Assembly (NCBI GenBank): GCA_026419785.1
Contig: JAODTK010001777.1
Coordinates: 97,001-161,000, forward strand
Direction of reading: 5' to 3'
Origin: Sclerodactyla briareus
Taxonomy: Eukaryota; Echinodermata; Holothuroidea; Dendrochirotida; Sclerodactylidae
DNA length: 64,000 nucleotides
Shown in pieces: positions 45,780 to 57,129 of this stretch (position 1 is the stretch's first letter; each line of letters opens with the position of its first letter). The notes under the pieces are model-generated. The model did not search any database. It was given only the letters and a program-made list of their open reading frames with translations, and was not told the origin of the DNA. A program made the translations under genes and the position numbers.

Positions 45780-46390
45780 ACTGTGAATGAAAGTTGCCTA
45801 CATTATGCATATTAAGCCCCAATACCCAAACCTCCCTGAAACCATTCTCTCATTTTTAAATCTCAGGACCAACACGTAATAAATTTCATGGGGAACCAAC
45901 AAACCATTTGCATAAATGAAGGAAGTATACACATTTAGCAACCCCCAGCGACTCCAGTCACTGTGAAAACTGATTTGTGGGACTGAGTCATACCCATCAA
46001 GCTTCATGAAAATGAACAAAAAACTTGAATTCTGGATAAATATGCAAAAATAAAAGCACTGATGACCTCCAGTGACCTTCAGTCTGCATTTTTAAAATGT
46101 TGGGAGAGTGAACTCACTCAAACCATGCCCACCCAGGTTTCATGAAAAAATCCCAAACCACCTTCGGATTTGCATAAATTATGCAAATTACAGTAGACAT
46201 GGAATGACTTCTTGAACCGAATCTTGTTAGAAGTTTCGGGACTAAGATAGACCATAGTTACCACCATGTTTTCTTGACTCTTGGGATCCGACGAACTTTG
46301 AAATTTTGCAAATTAGACCGACGTGTTTACCATAGTTTACGCAGATATGCTATTGTGATTGATTCCAGTTTATATATCAGTGATAAAACT
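45780..46390. repeat. Interspersed repeat with TTTCATGAA and ATGCAAAT blocks
   Basis: AAGCTTCATGAAAATG (about 46001), AGGTTTCATGAAAAA (about 46136), ATTTGCATAAATTATGCAAA (about 46171) and TTTGCAAATTAGACC (about 46303) recur. They match the 24.6-24.95 kb repeat. The part from 45780 looks like an additional related unit (AAATTTCATGGGGAACC, CATTTGCATAAAT). Confidence 0.5.
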
Positions 46391-49300
46391 TACAAGTAAA
46401 CTTGGGGGGTATAGATCATCAACTTACATTACGCAGCACAGCTAATCTGTTTCTATTTTCCTTGGGGCAGAAGGCTCAGCTATGGTTACACTTGTTCCAA
46501 CATGAGAAGAAAATCTTACTCGTTTCAGTCGGCAGTTTCCGCCACTACCATATCTTTGGTGCTGGGTGGTCCGGCTGCAAATCCAGAGAAAGACGAGTAG
46601 CTTCGACTTGCTCTCAAATATAGTGGGGACTGCATTAATCCGAGATTGCGTATTTTTTAGACACCTTCAAGCCTAACTGCCCAGTTATTAAAAGTGAACG
46701 CTGAAACGCCGCAGTCATCTGTAACATAGTAGCTTAAGCTGCGTATATGACTGGCTTGGCGGTCCATCCCAATCTTTCTCGTAATTTTCACTGCGCAACT
46801 CATAACCGGCGATACTTCGATTCCTCGGGAAACATGCTCTTTGTGGGGTTAACTTCCCTGGCCAGCGGCGACACAATTTCCTATGATTCCTAATTCAGGG
46901 CCGAACACATAAAACGAAGGCTTGAATGATTTTGAAGATCACTGCAAAAGTAACTAGCCTAGTGAAAGTATGTATTTCGCCACAGCACGCTCGCAGTCTC
47001 CTCACAACACACATGTAGGCCTATGTGCGATGTACCACCTTTGTGCTCTTCTTTAGTTTTACAGGTTGAAATACGTATGTTTTACGAGTTCGTGAATGTC
47101 GGGCACTCGGTAGCGAGTTTTTGCTATAAACATTTTTGGGGCCACCGAAGTCCTTCCCCCGTTACGTCCAAAAAGAGCGAAGGAAATACCGTGATTTTTC
47201 ACTCGAATTTCATGTCCAAAATTGACCAACTGAGGAGATTCAAAATTGTGTATGTGATCTTGATAATAGTTTCTCAATCTGAGAAAGTTTTGTGGCATCT
47301 GGTACATGTCCATTGGCCTTTTAATATACATTCTACATCATGCCCAGTTCTGTTCAAAAAACTAGCTAGGGCCTTGTGCTAGAGTAGGACTTAGGAGTAG
47401 AGGAAGGCTAACGTTGGCCTGATCGTTTACTTTAGTAGGCCTACGGTCCTTGATACTTTTAACGTAGTGTTTGTTCATGTTAGTTGTTACTAACGCTGGC
47501 ATAGGCTAGGCAGCTATGCCATAGCCAGCCCCAAAAACATTTCGTTCCGAATAAAACACTCCACGACCGCCTCCGGCTCTCTGTATAATGCAGGACATCA
47601 GAATTCTTGAGTTTCACGTTCATGTAAGTCCATTTTCTGTCTGCAAGTCAACTTCGAGAAGCTAGTGATCAAAATTGAGAATCTTGTGCCAAAGTTTTCG
47701 ATCATCTGGGGTCTGTTTGTTATATTTTTTGTGGAGGGTTGCCAGCAAAGAGCTATACATTCATCGCAAAAGCGAGTGACATTTAACATGAACTTTTGAC
47801 ATTTATATAGATGATACACCGGAATAGCGTCAGCAATGAATCGCGTATGTCATACTAGCGTAATATTAGGATAAATAGATACTATCAAAATCCATGATTG
47901 CTGAATACTCTACTTCAGACAGCTGAAAGAAAAACTTCATAAAATTAAATTTGTGCCACCTCATTATTTCAAGACTCCTCTTGTTGAAGCTAGCACACGT
48001 ATTGCGTATCTGATCCAACGTCAGGTTGCGTTCTGATCAACGTAAGCACAAATTTGCAAATTTATCACTACTTCGCATCCGCGCACAGACTTATATACGT
48101 GAAATAAATCGTACCGTACATTATGTTACCGTGCAACAATTTGCCAGCCCAATTGAACGCGCGGGGCCACTGGGAAGGCACCAAAAAGAACGTGGTCGGC
48201 AAGGTACAGCAGAAAACCCAACGAGTTTTCGGTGGCCCGGAAAAAAAGCCCCCCAATTGATACGCCAATTTTGCGGCTAAATTATGAAATATTGAGGCAG
48301 GTTTTATGGTGCTATATATTTATACGATCAATTCTGTGAAGAATTTATTATTCTGAAATTGGGTGGATCGTTCCCATGCAATTGTGCTTTATAGTTAGAC
48401 GTTAGATTTGCCGAATGTAGACAACTCTTCCCCTTCCACCACTGATAATGAAAACAAGTGTCGTACTGGAGCATACACCTAGGCTTAGCGTTAGGCCTTA
48501 CGTAGGTGCAATGTCTGGCCCGATGCGAAGAGAACTACAAAGGCAGGCATACTCGACAACACTAGGTGAATGATATGACATGTCAGACATGACCAAACTC
48601 TTTTGCATCTAGGTTAGCCCAATTAACTAGCACAAGATCAATAGTCTAAAATGTCGTGGCATCTAGGCCTGTAAAAGAAGTATTGCACACAATGGAGTGA
48701 TTGACCAATAGTTCTAGCACGGCAGAGCAAAATTGCATAGACCCATTGGAATGACCTGCAGATTAATAATTAATACCCAGCCAATAAGTAGTGCGTTGGC
48801 AGAACGATGAAATTCCAAGCTATTTCTAGTCTACTCCCACGGGTGCTCCCAAATGGAAGGCCTTAACAAAAAACTACAAATTCCTCTTAACAAAAAAAAA
48901 TACCTACATTAACAATAAAAACTACAAAATGAAAACTTGGCGGCAGCAGCGGCGCCTTACAGGGAACCCCGGAGTGCGGGCCGGCTGCGGGTGCAGGGAA
49001 AGGAGGTCGCTTTACAGAGGGCTGCCGACACCAATACACTCAGATCTAGTTCATTTCCCCCACCCCAACTCCTCCCTCATTTTCATGACTTGCTGATGAG
49101 GTACATTTTAAAACACAGGCAGAATGAAAAATGAAGTTGTGGGACCAATGGGGGAAATTTAACAGGCCAAAAATGCTGTGGATGGTCATGGCAAGGGACA
49201 GTGCCATCAAGTGAGGTATAGTGTCAGGGCATCACGTGCTGCAGGAACTCTGGACCCTCCTTCGGGCAAATCCATGATGACGCCGCTGCTGAGGATCTTG

Positions 49301-50381
49301 TCTTTTATACTAACTTTTGGGGGTCTATTTGGAGGTTTTCAGGATTGTTCAGTCTTTGGTCTTCCTTCTGAGGTCTGCGTGCTGATTTTTTTTTTCAGCA
49401 AAGGGTATACTTGGCTCATTCCTATCCAAAGCCCAGCAAAGGGTGCGAACCTGGATGCGCGCCTAATATTGTCGCAGCGAATTATAAACTCAGAAGCTAA
49501 ACATTCGAAAGTTAAATTGGGGAAGATTTGACAATTGATTGTAATTCAGTCAGTTTATTGGTTGGCAACAACAAAAATTGTGAGTCAACATATGGTAAAA
49601 CCATACATTCTATAGTGTACAGGCAAGGGTCATGTAATGATGATGCTATAATTGTAATTTCATTTCGTGGTCAGGTTATTTTAGGACCTAAATTAGTGGG
49701 GGGGCATTATCTCAGGGGGACAGCCACTGTACAATTACAACATCATAGGTTGCCCTAGACTTCGAGTTGAGTAAACAAATGCAATGTTTTCATGACGCGC
49801 TTGTGACTATATAATGGATATAAATCAAGTCTGATGAAATGTACGAACAAGGCTGCAAGGGGCACAGCCCAGGTATAGGCTATAACATGCCCAAAAATCC
49901 CCAACATTGATCATCAAAACTGCGAGCAGAGTGGGTAAGCATGTTGTTTGTAAAGGCTGTAATGTTTCAAGACTTTTAGTTAGGACTTTCGTGCATGCCT
50001 TCTCTTACTCTTTGATCAGTAGTTAAAAGGTTAATTTACATCTATCAACTTGTCTGAACTATGAGCATCTCACTGCAATTTTAAGGAACTTTGTGAGCAG
50101 TTGACTGGGGAGTCAAAGGCCTTAGAAACACTAAAAAACAGGAATGAGCTTTTGCAGCATTGGGAGTGATCCTTTTCCGATATTAGGGTGAATTGTAGCT
50201 GTTAGATAACACACACTTTTATTATACATAAGGGAACTGCAAATAAATTATTTACCCTGTTGTGAGTATGGGTACAGTGTATTTACCATATTTATTAGGA
50301 GATGAGATATAAACAAATATACCTAGATACATGCATGTTTACATATTGAAGAAATAGGTTAGCATAGTGAGGGTCAGTGAT
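46391..50381. other. Long stretch without a supported gene
   Basis: Open frames at 47023-47382 (plus, 119 codons), 47059-47331 (minus), 49178-49531 (plus, 117 codons) and a short ATG frame beginning MAAAAAP at 48937 carry no recognised domain and no clear exon borders. No mobile element was recognised. Confidence 0.4.
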
Positions 50382-51380
50382 GGTGACAGCCGATGTTCAT
50401 AGGGTTTTATTCATAAGGTCCCGTTTGTCATAAGGCCTTTTATTTTAAGCCTTTTGTTCATAAGACCGTTATTCATAATGGCCGAAAAGTCTCTTTATTC
50501 ATAAGGTCCGATATTATAATCACAACAGAAGGTGTTCCGATGTTCATAATAGTAAAAACGGTCCTTCATTCATTAATGTGAAAAGGTCAGTATTAATAAT
50601 AGAAAAAGGTCCGTTATTCATAATAGGGAAAAGGTCCGTTATTCATACTGAGAGAAAAGGTCCGTTATTCATAAGGGAAAAAAGGTCGATATTCATAATA
50701 GGAAAAAAGTTCCGTTATTCATATAGGGAAAAGGGTCGATATTCATAATAGGAAAAAGGTCCGTTATATAATAGGGAAACAAAAACCGGTCGTGGATCTG
50801 CCAGGTGGGGATCGCAGATGATAAAAAGTGCAGTTTTAGGGTTTGCATTCCTTGTTTTTTTTCTTTGTTTGTTTGAGCGACCTCGCATAGGTAGAATCAT
50901 CTGCTTGGCAAGTAGTCATTGAAAAGAAACACATAAGAATAACGGACCTCTTCGCGATTATGAATTACGGACCTCTTTTGATATGATGAAAACGGACCCT
51001 TTTCACAATTATGAAAACGGGCCTTTTTAGTCATTAGGAATAACGGCAATCTTTTGCTATTATGACTAACGGTCCCCGTCGCTTTTATGAAATACGGACC
51101 CTTTCCCTTTTCGCTATTATGATTATTGGACCTTTTTTAATATTATGATATGGACCTTGTGCTCTGTTATGAAAACGGACCCTTGTGAATTATGAAAAAA
51201 CGGCCTTTTGAGTATTATGAATATCGGACCTTACGAACGAAAGGACCCTTTTTATTAGAATATCGGACCTTTTGGTTCATATGCAAAGACCCTTTTCGAA
51301 AAATTTGCACGTTAGAAATAACGGGCCGTATGAACAAAAGGCCTTATGAATAAAAGGCCTTAGGAACTCGGGCGGTCCCC
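50382..51380. mobile_element. Foldback element with tandem-repeat inverted arms
   Basis: Left arm (about 50382-50790) is a degenerate tandem array of GGTCCGTTATTCATAATAGG plus a short A-rich link, about 25 bp per unit and about 15 units. Right arm (about 50930-51380) is an array of the reverse complement (CTATTATGAATAACGGACC with T-rich links), about 16 units. The outer ends are inverted: GGTGACAGCCGATGTTCATA at 50382 against GGGGACCGCCCGAGTTCCTA read inward from 51380. The 140 bp centre holds an inner inverted 8-mer, CAGATGAT at 50815-50822 and ATCATCTG at 50896-50903. No ORF. The design (long inverted repeats built of short tandem repeats) is that of foldback transposons such as sea urchin TU and Drosophila FB; TU units are 15 bp, so this would be a different family. 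No clear target-site duplication. Confidence 0.85.
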
Positions 51381-51902
51381 AAGGACTATAATAACACACT
51401 AGACAATATGGGGACATTTCACTGCCTGAATTATACAGTGGGGAAATTCTATGGGAGAAAAGAAATTAGAGGTTTAATCTAGTACTATTTTTGCATTAAT
51501 AGATGCTAAGGATGGGACTAGTAGAGGTTGAAAATAAATCTTGGATTTTTCCATCAGCAAATCCTATTAATAATTGGCAGGTCCTTTGGGTGAATTATTT
51601 TCCTGAAGCAAAAAGCCTTTTTTCTTAATAGTTTACTGAATATGCCAAAAGGGCATAGTCATATCCTCGAAAAACAAAAAACCAAGGGCTTGTAGGTGGT
51701 AAGCCTATATCATACCCATAATTACACATATGCAAACCACAGGGTACAACATTAAAGTCTAAGGTAATCAAGGTTCTTTGAGAAAAGTATTAATATCAAC
51801 CATATTCATCTTCATACCAAGATTCCAAGTTTCAAACATATTCAAAGAATGATTGAATAAGTGTGTTATAATATTCTTAGAAATAAAATCTACAAATTGA
51901 GT
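51381..51902. other. Intergenic, nothing recognised
   Basis: AT-rich with no supported feature. Confidence 0.45.
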
Positions 51903-52044
51903 AGTGTATATATAATATCTCTAATATATAATATATATATATAGATATAGATCTTATATATATATATATATATATATATATAGATATAGTTATATAAGAT
52001 ATAGTTATTTATAGATAATAATATATAAGATATATATATCTATG
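51903..52044 (+). repeat. (AT)n / AGATAT microsatellite
   Basis: Long alternating AT tract with GATATAG interruptions; self-complementary. Confidence 0.95.
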
Positions 52045-53271
52045 CATGATGGCTAAAAAAAAGGTTGTTCTGCTTCAAATAATCTACATTCAAGCAAGAA
52101 TCTGGTCACTGTGCTGAATGTTAGACATATTTGAAAAAAGGACTATGACCTTGGGGTTCACTAATGTTTGAACCGCAATATTTGCTCAGAGTTTTCCCAC
52201 CTTTGAGTCCTGTGATTTGTTCTGTTGATTTAGCCAGGTGGTGCATCTGATTTTAAGGTAACATGATGACAGTGCCTCGATTCGAAAAAAAAATGGTTTT
52301 GCAAAATCAGCAGCACCAGTCAAACATGTGTTCGATAGAGGGCATCAAAGAACCCTTTTGCTGCAGTTCCTCCAGTACAATTAGCCTGTGGCAGTGACTA
52401 TGGCCGATTTTGCAAGTGCCTGGAGAATGAGAGCCTTGGGTGGAGGCGGAGTAGCGGATAGTCGGAAAACATTTTTCTGTTTATATAATCAGATGACACA
52501 GCATCATTTGAAGTTGATCATCCACCCTTAGTATCCTTTAATTTCAGCCTAATCAGGCTGATACCTATTGGACTACTGATTATTTGTAAACAGTCCGCTA
52601 TCATTGCCAACAAGATAGGCCTCTAGGCTTTGTCACTAAACATACGGCTTACCGGCTGGAACGAAAAACTCAACCCGCATTTTCTGTACCAGGTCAAGCT
52701 TGTTTCGGCAGTTTGGCTGAGCAGCTAGGCATCGTACTGTTTCGAATTAATGCAAAGTTTTCCCAGTCACGGTTTTGCCGATTATCGGTTTACCACCTGG
52801 TTCGTCGTACGCGTAGCACAGCAGAGCAGTTGCACATACGCATGGGCTAGTGAGGGCCTACTTACAGCTAATTGCCGGAACAGTAGTAGTGCCCATCTCG
52901 ACGCAAATGTTTTGTCATTTTAAATAATTCTACTCTGAATTGTTGCCGTGCCAAAAGCTTATATTATGCTTCGGGTATTTCATCTTTTTAAGCAGAAAGA
53001 ATGTATCTCATTTATCCGAGTTGCTCGAAAAATAACGATGAGTTAAAACTGGACCGTCGTTGCCTAAGTAAATAGGCAATTGTAATTGCTGCATAGGCTT
53101 CGATCTTTTGGGTGCATTTCCCACCATGCACCGCGCGTTCAATTGATGCAAAAAATACAGAGCCGACCCCAATCTATCTAGTCGTGATCCGGCGTCCAAA
53201 AGAATGTGGTGGATGGGGGAATAGAAGCGGCCGGGGTCAAACTTTTGAAGCCCGGAATGGATTGAGAAACG
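52045..53271. other. Intergenic, nothing recognised
   Basis: A 92-codon minus frame at 53008-53286 is unassigned. Confidence 0.4.
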
Positions 53272-53680
53272 GGTCATTTCCAACATTTTGACACCTCAGC
53301 CAACTTGTGCTCACCCAAATGTAATGTTTTACCCCACTCCAGGAAATGTGCTTTCGTACGAAATAATCCAGAAAAATAATGTGAAGGCTGGGGGTTAGCC
53401 TGCTATTAGTAAAACAGACGATATGAGGAAGTTGTTCCTAAATAGAGGGGTATCGCTCTTCAGTTAAGGCGTCATCCTGCGCATAGGAGTGAATGAGCTG
53501 ATAGGGGGTGGATGCTACGAGTCAAACGCCTGTTTAAACAGGCTAGGGGTATAGAAGATAGAGGGGTCAAGAAAAAAAAAACCCAGATATGAGAAGAACA
53601 GGTTATTCCCAACATTTTGTCAGCCCAACCACACTTGTACCCCACCCAAATGTTGACACCACCAGAAATATGCGGAATTT
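53272..53680 (+). repeat. Direct duplication, copies ~335 bp apart
   Basis: ATTTCCAACATTTTGACACC..AACTTGTG and CCCACTCCAGGAAATGTG at 53272-53350 correspond to ATTCCCAACATTTTGTCAGC..CACTTGTA and CACCACCAGAAATATG at 53608-53675, both spanning a CACCCAAATGT core. Confidence 0.65.
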
Positions 53681-53711
53681 GTCAATTTTCGGCGATGGGG
53701 TTATGTATAGA

Positions 53712-53741
53712 AGAGAGAGAGAGGGAGAGAGAGTTCAAAAT
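53712..53741 (+). repeat. (GA)n microsatellite
   Basis: AGAAGAGAGAGAGAGGGAGA-type tract. Confidence 0.9.
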
Positions 53742-53901
53742 GCACATCATGACCCATTGCGACCCTTTGAGTCCCATTGACTCTATTCTCCACGTTGATT
53801 CCAATGGTTTCAACGCGGACACAATGAAAATGATTCAATGGGTTCCAATGGGTAAGTTCCTCTGGGGGGTTAATCATCGGAGCATGTCGAATAGACGAGA
53901 C

Positions 53902-55267
53902 CAGTAAGCGGATACAGAGGGGGTCTAGGGGGTCCGGACCCCCTTTTGGTTTAAGAAGCTTTTCGAAACACTATGCATTCTAACAATAATGTGGATCCAG
54001 GTGGCTTCTGGAGAGTCGGACCCCCCCTCACTTCCCCGCTACGTTATGTCATCTGTGATGAATTACCCTCTAATAAGACCTACCCTCTTTACAAGATGTA
54101 CAGAACCTAAAATGTTGCGCCTCGCGCTGACTATTCTTTGTACTCTGTGGCATTGCATGTGGTGTCACTTGTACTATATGCAGAGTCGGCATATATCACA
54201 GAAAAGGCATGACGGAAATTTGCCCCTATGGAATTCTATCCCCCAAATAAAATGTTTAATAACGTTGAGACACGTATTTGTAGGGGTGGGTGAGGGTTTA
54301 CTTATGGGAGGAAGTGTAGCAACCAACTTTTAAACGAATTTGGCGAAAGGTGGGATACTTAATTGAATCAACGCCGAAAGGAACCAACGACCTAGCACTA
54401 AATCGTTATTAGGATAGATGAAAATGCAAAAGTATTTCCAAAATAGAATTATGTGAAGTGTGCTATAATTGCACACTCAATTGCAATTTAAGGGAGGCGC
54501 ACCTGTAAATATTTTTTTAGAAGCCCCTCCCACAGCCCAGCATCAATCTCCACCCCCATAAAATCACCAGCCCCCTCTCCCTCTCCACTAAATAATTCCT
54601 GGCTACGCCACTTGGCTTGGATCCACCTTTCAAAGATCCTGCATCAGCCCCGGAGAGCATGCTGCGCCGTCATACCCAGTGTTTACGCCAATGGGTATTG
54701 ACCCTTTAGCGATTGGAAAAAATTAGAAGGGGCCTAAGTGTAGCCTTTGTGGTGTGGATGAAGCTATATAGCCATTGATGGATACTTAAATACACTTTAT
54801 ACTTCATATATTTGCACCCTGGGTCCTATGAAGAATGAGGCTGATGGACAACAATGAAAAGAAGCGAAGACATCGCGTGCGAAGTGCGCATTAGTCGAGG
54901 ATTCAACTCTGGAGAATCCGTATATTCCATCACACAGTCACTAATCAGTCATCGAACCTACGATTATGTCGAATACGGTACGAGCGATTTAGAGCAGCTG
55001 GCGTAAAATTGGGGAACGAAATGATTAGTCGCCCCTCTCAACAAGTGAGGGTGACGTCCCCCTCCAATGGATAGCCGTCATGATGTTACTTAGGGAGATC
55101 CCCCTTCCCGTCATGGATAATATTAAAAAATGTTATGACGAGTGGTGGGTGAAGGGTTGGGGGGGGGATGGGAGCGGGGGTAGTGTTGAGGTGGATAAGT
55201 TGAACTGCCATTTTTCGTTGGAGCCGAGTTGGACCCCTCCCTTTTGAAAGGCCTGGATCCGCCCCTG
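53902..55267. mobile_element. Possible hAT-like MITE, ends only
   Basis: Left end CAGTAAGCGGATACAGAGG at 53902 resembles the reverse complement of the right end CCTGGATCCGCCCCTG (55252-55267, i.e. CAGGGGCGGATCCAGG inward), a terminal inverted repeat type widespread among hAT MITEs. The left end also carries the perfect palindrome GGGGGTCCGGACCCCC (53928-53943). Flanking 8-mers (GACGAGAC and TGAGACTC) do not give a convincing target-site duplication. The two ends may therefore belong to separate elements; CCTGGCTACGCCACTT at 54599 looks like yet another MITE end. The interior has no recognised gene. Confidence 0.3.
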
Positions 55268-55374
55268 TGAGACTCGGCCTTCTAGGCTACAAACTGTAAT
55301 GTAGACACCGGGGAGATATAAAGCGACGGAAATGTGCGGCGATGGGAGCCTTACAAACGTCACGCAACTGGGAA

Positions 55375-55830
55375 CAGTTGAACTGGAAATACCTGTTCAA
55401 CCTGAGTCGAGATGTAATGGTCGTCTGATTCAATCGCCGTCGCCGTCGTTCGCATGGCGGCACGTAGTTAACTTTCGTTGCAGTTTGATCGGAGTTAACA
55501 ACGAATGTGAATACTATTCTGAGACTCTAAATACGCTAAGCCACAACATTCTATCAAAGTGGATAGGGAAAGTAACTGCCCTACTTACAAGTCTCTCTCG
55601 GATGGAAACATCGTGACGACGTTGCCAATTCAAAATAGGGTGAACTGGTCTCAACTGGAATCCACTTCAGAGGAAGATTGTCATTTCGTACGAACGCCGT
55701 CGCCGGCGTTTGCATGACGTCACGTCAACGACGGCGTAGATGGGTTTGGCGCCCTTTGGTCAGAGTCCCAAATGAACGTGAATTCTATCGTGTAAACATA
55801 CGTTAACGAGCACTGCAATTAAAAGCGGAC
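55375..55830 (+). repeat. Two diverged copies of a CpG-rich ~180 bp unit, ~270 bp apart
   Basis: CGCCGTCGCCGTCGTTCGCA followed by TGGCGGCACGTAGTTAAC (about 55435) corresponds to CGCCGTCGCCGGCGTTTGCA followed by TGACGTCACGTCAACG (about 55694). Both are followed by a TTTGGTCAGAG/TTTGATCGGAG block, AACG-TGAAT-TATC and a CGTTAACGAGC-type end. The second copy holds AACGCCG with a CGGCGTT partner (hairpin) and a TGACGTCA site at 55713-55720. Confidence 0.55.
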
Positions 55831-57129
55831 AAGAACCAACGTATTTTTTCACACGCCGTCCCGCCTCTTTAGGTTAAACATTGTACCATGACTCAGTGAA
55901 GATCACCTGACATTGACCACACCAACACGCGCTTCGTTTATTAATTCCCATTATTTCCTTCTCAATTGAGTGGCGGATTGGGCTATTCTCCTTACCTTAT
56001 TTTCTATATTGTTCATACGGGGCACCTAGTGACCATCAGTCAGGCATATGTTTTCTCAATAAATTGAACAGCCTACACAGAATCGATTCCTGCATGTAAC
56101 CATGACGTTGACCGTTCAGTCACTACACGGTACTTGTTGATTGTGTGTGGGTTCAACGACATTGGGCCCATATGCGTAGATCGCGTTGGTGGTGGTGGTG
56201 GGGGGGGGGGGGATCATCCCCCATATTTGTGTTGGGGGATGGCCTATGTTAACCCCCCCCCTCCCACCCACCCCCCACCCTCCTTAATGATCCAGGCATA
56301 ACCACATATAATTCTAATCAATTACCTACTTTTCATCTTGAGGAGGCCAAAATGCTAAAACATTCCCATTTTCCGTTATAATGTATACTATATAGGCCCA
56401 TGCATAATAATTTCGTCAGCAAATATATTTTTTTTTATCCATACGTGTCATCTACAAGTGCGTTGAACATATGAGAAGGCCACTAGGAGAATTGATTTTG
56501 AGACACAATTAATGCCGCCCCACCCCACCAATGCTGGAATGCAACTGGCATTTCCCTAACAATGCACATAGCCAATGGCAAGAGTTTAGTCTACTTCTAA
56601 TCCCTATTGTTCGTAACAAACTGGCTGTTGCCAGCCTGACGTGCTGCTTTCACAATGAATGGAAGAATATTCAGTAGAATACTGGCAGGAATCGGGAAGT
56701 GACGTGACAAAAAAAAAATCAGTTTGAAGGTTTACGCAATTGACGTTTGGCACATATATAAGACGGAGGCGGGGGCAAAAACAATTATGAGACAGTAAAT
56801 TTGAGCGGAACAAATCTGAAAATCTCGATATTTTTTCAATAATGCCCCGAAAAATGCACACATTCTCCACGACAGTGAGGTTCAAGCAAAATTTCAAGAT
56901 GCGGAACATCCTCTTCTAACACAATTGGAAGGGTCCTCTATGCGCAGTGGAATACTTCTAGGAATAAAGGCCACGATGGAAAATTGTAAGGATAAACATT
57001 AATTAGTTGAAAATTAGTGTCAATTTCAGTGATGTTTTTGCCTCACTGCCATAACGCCCGGGAGTGCTGTTCCTGCAAATCTGGGGGAAAACGATTGTTT
57101 TCCCTGGTGGTGCTAAAAGGACTTAGATG
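55831..57129. other. Intergenic, nothing recognised
   Basis: Holds a G-run at 56200-56212 and C-rich patches at 56253-56280. The 101-codon minus frame at 56604-56909 is unassigned. Confidence 0.4.
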
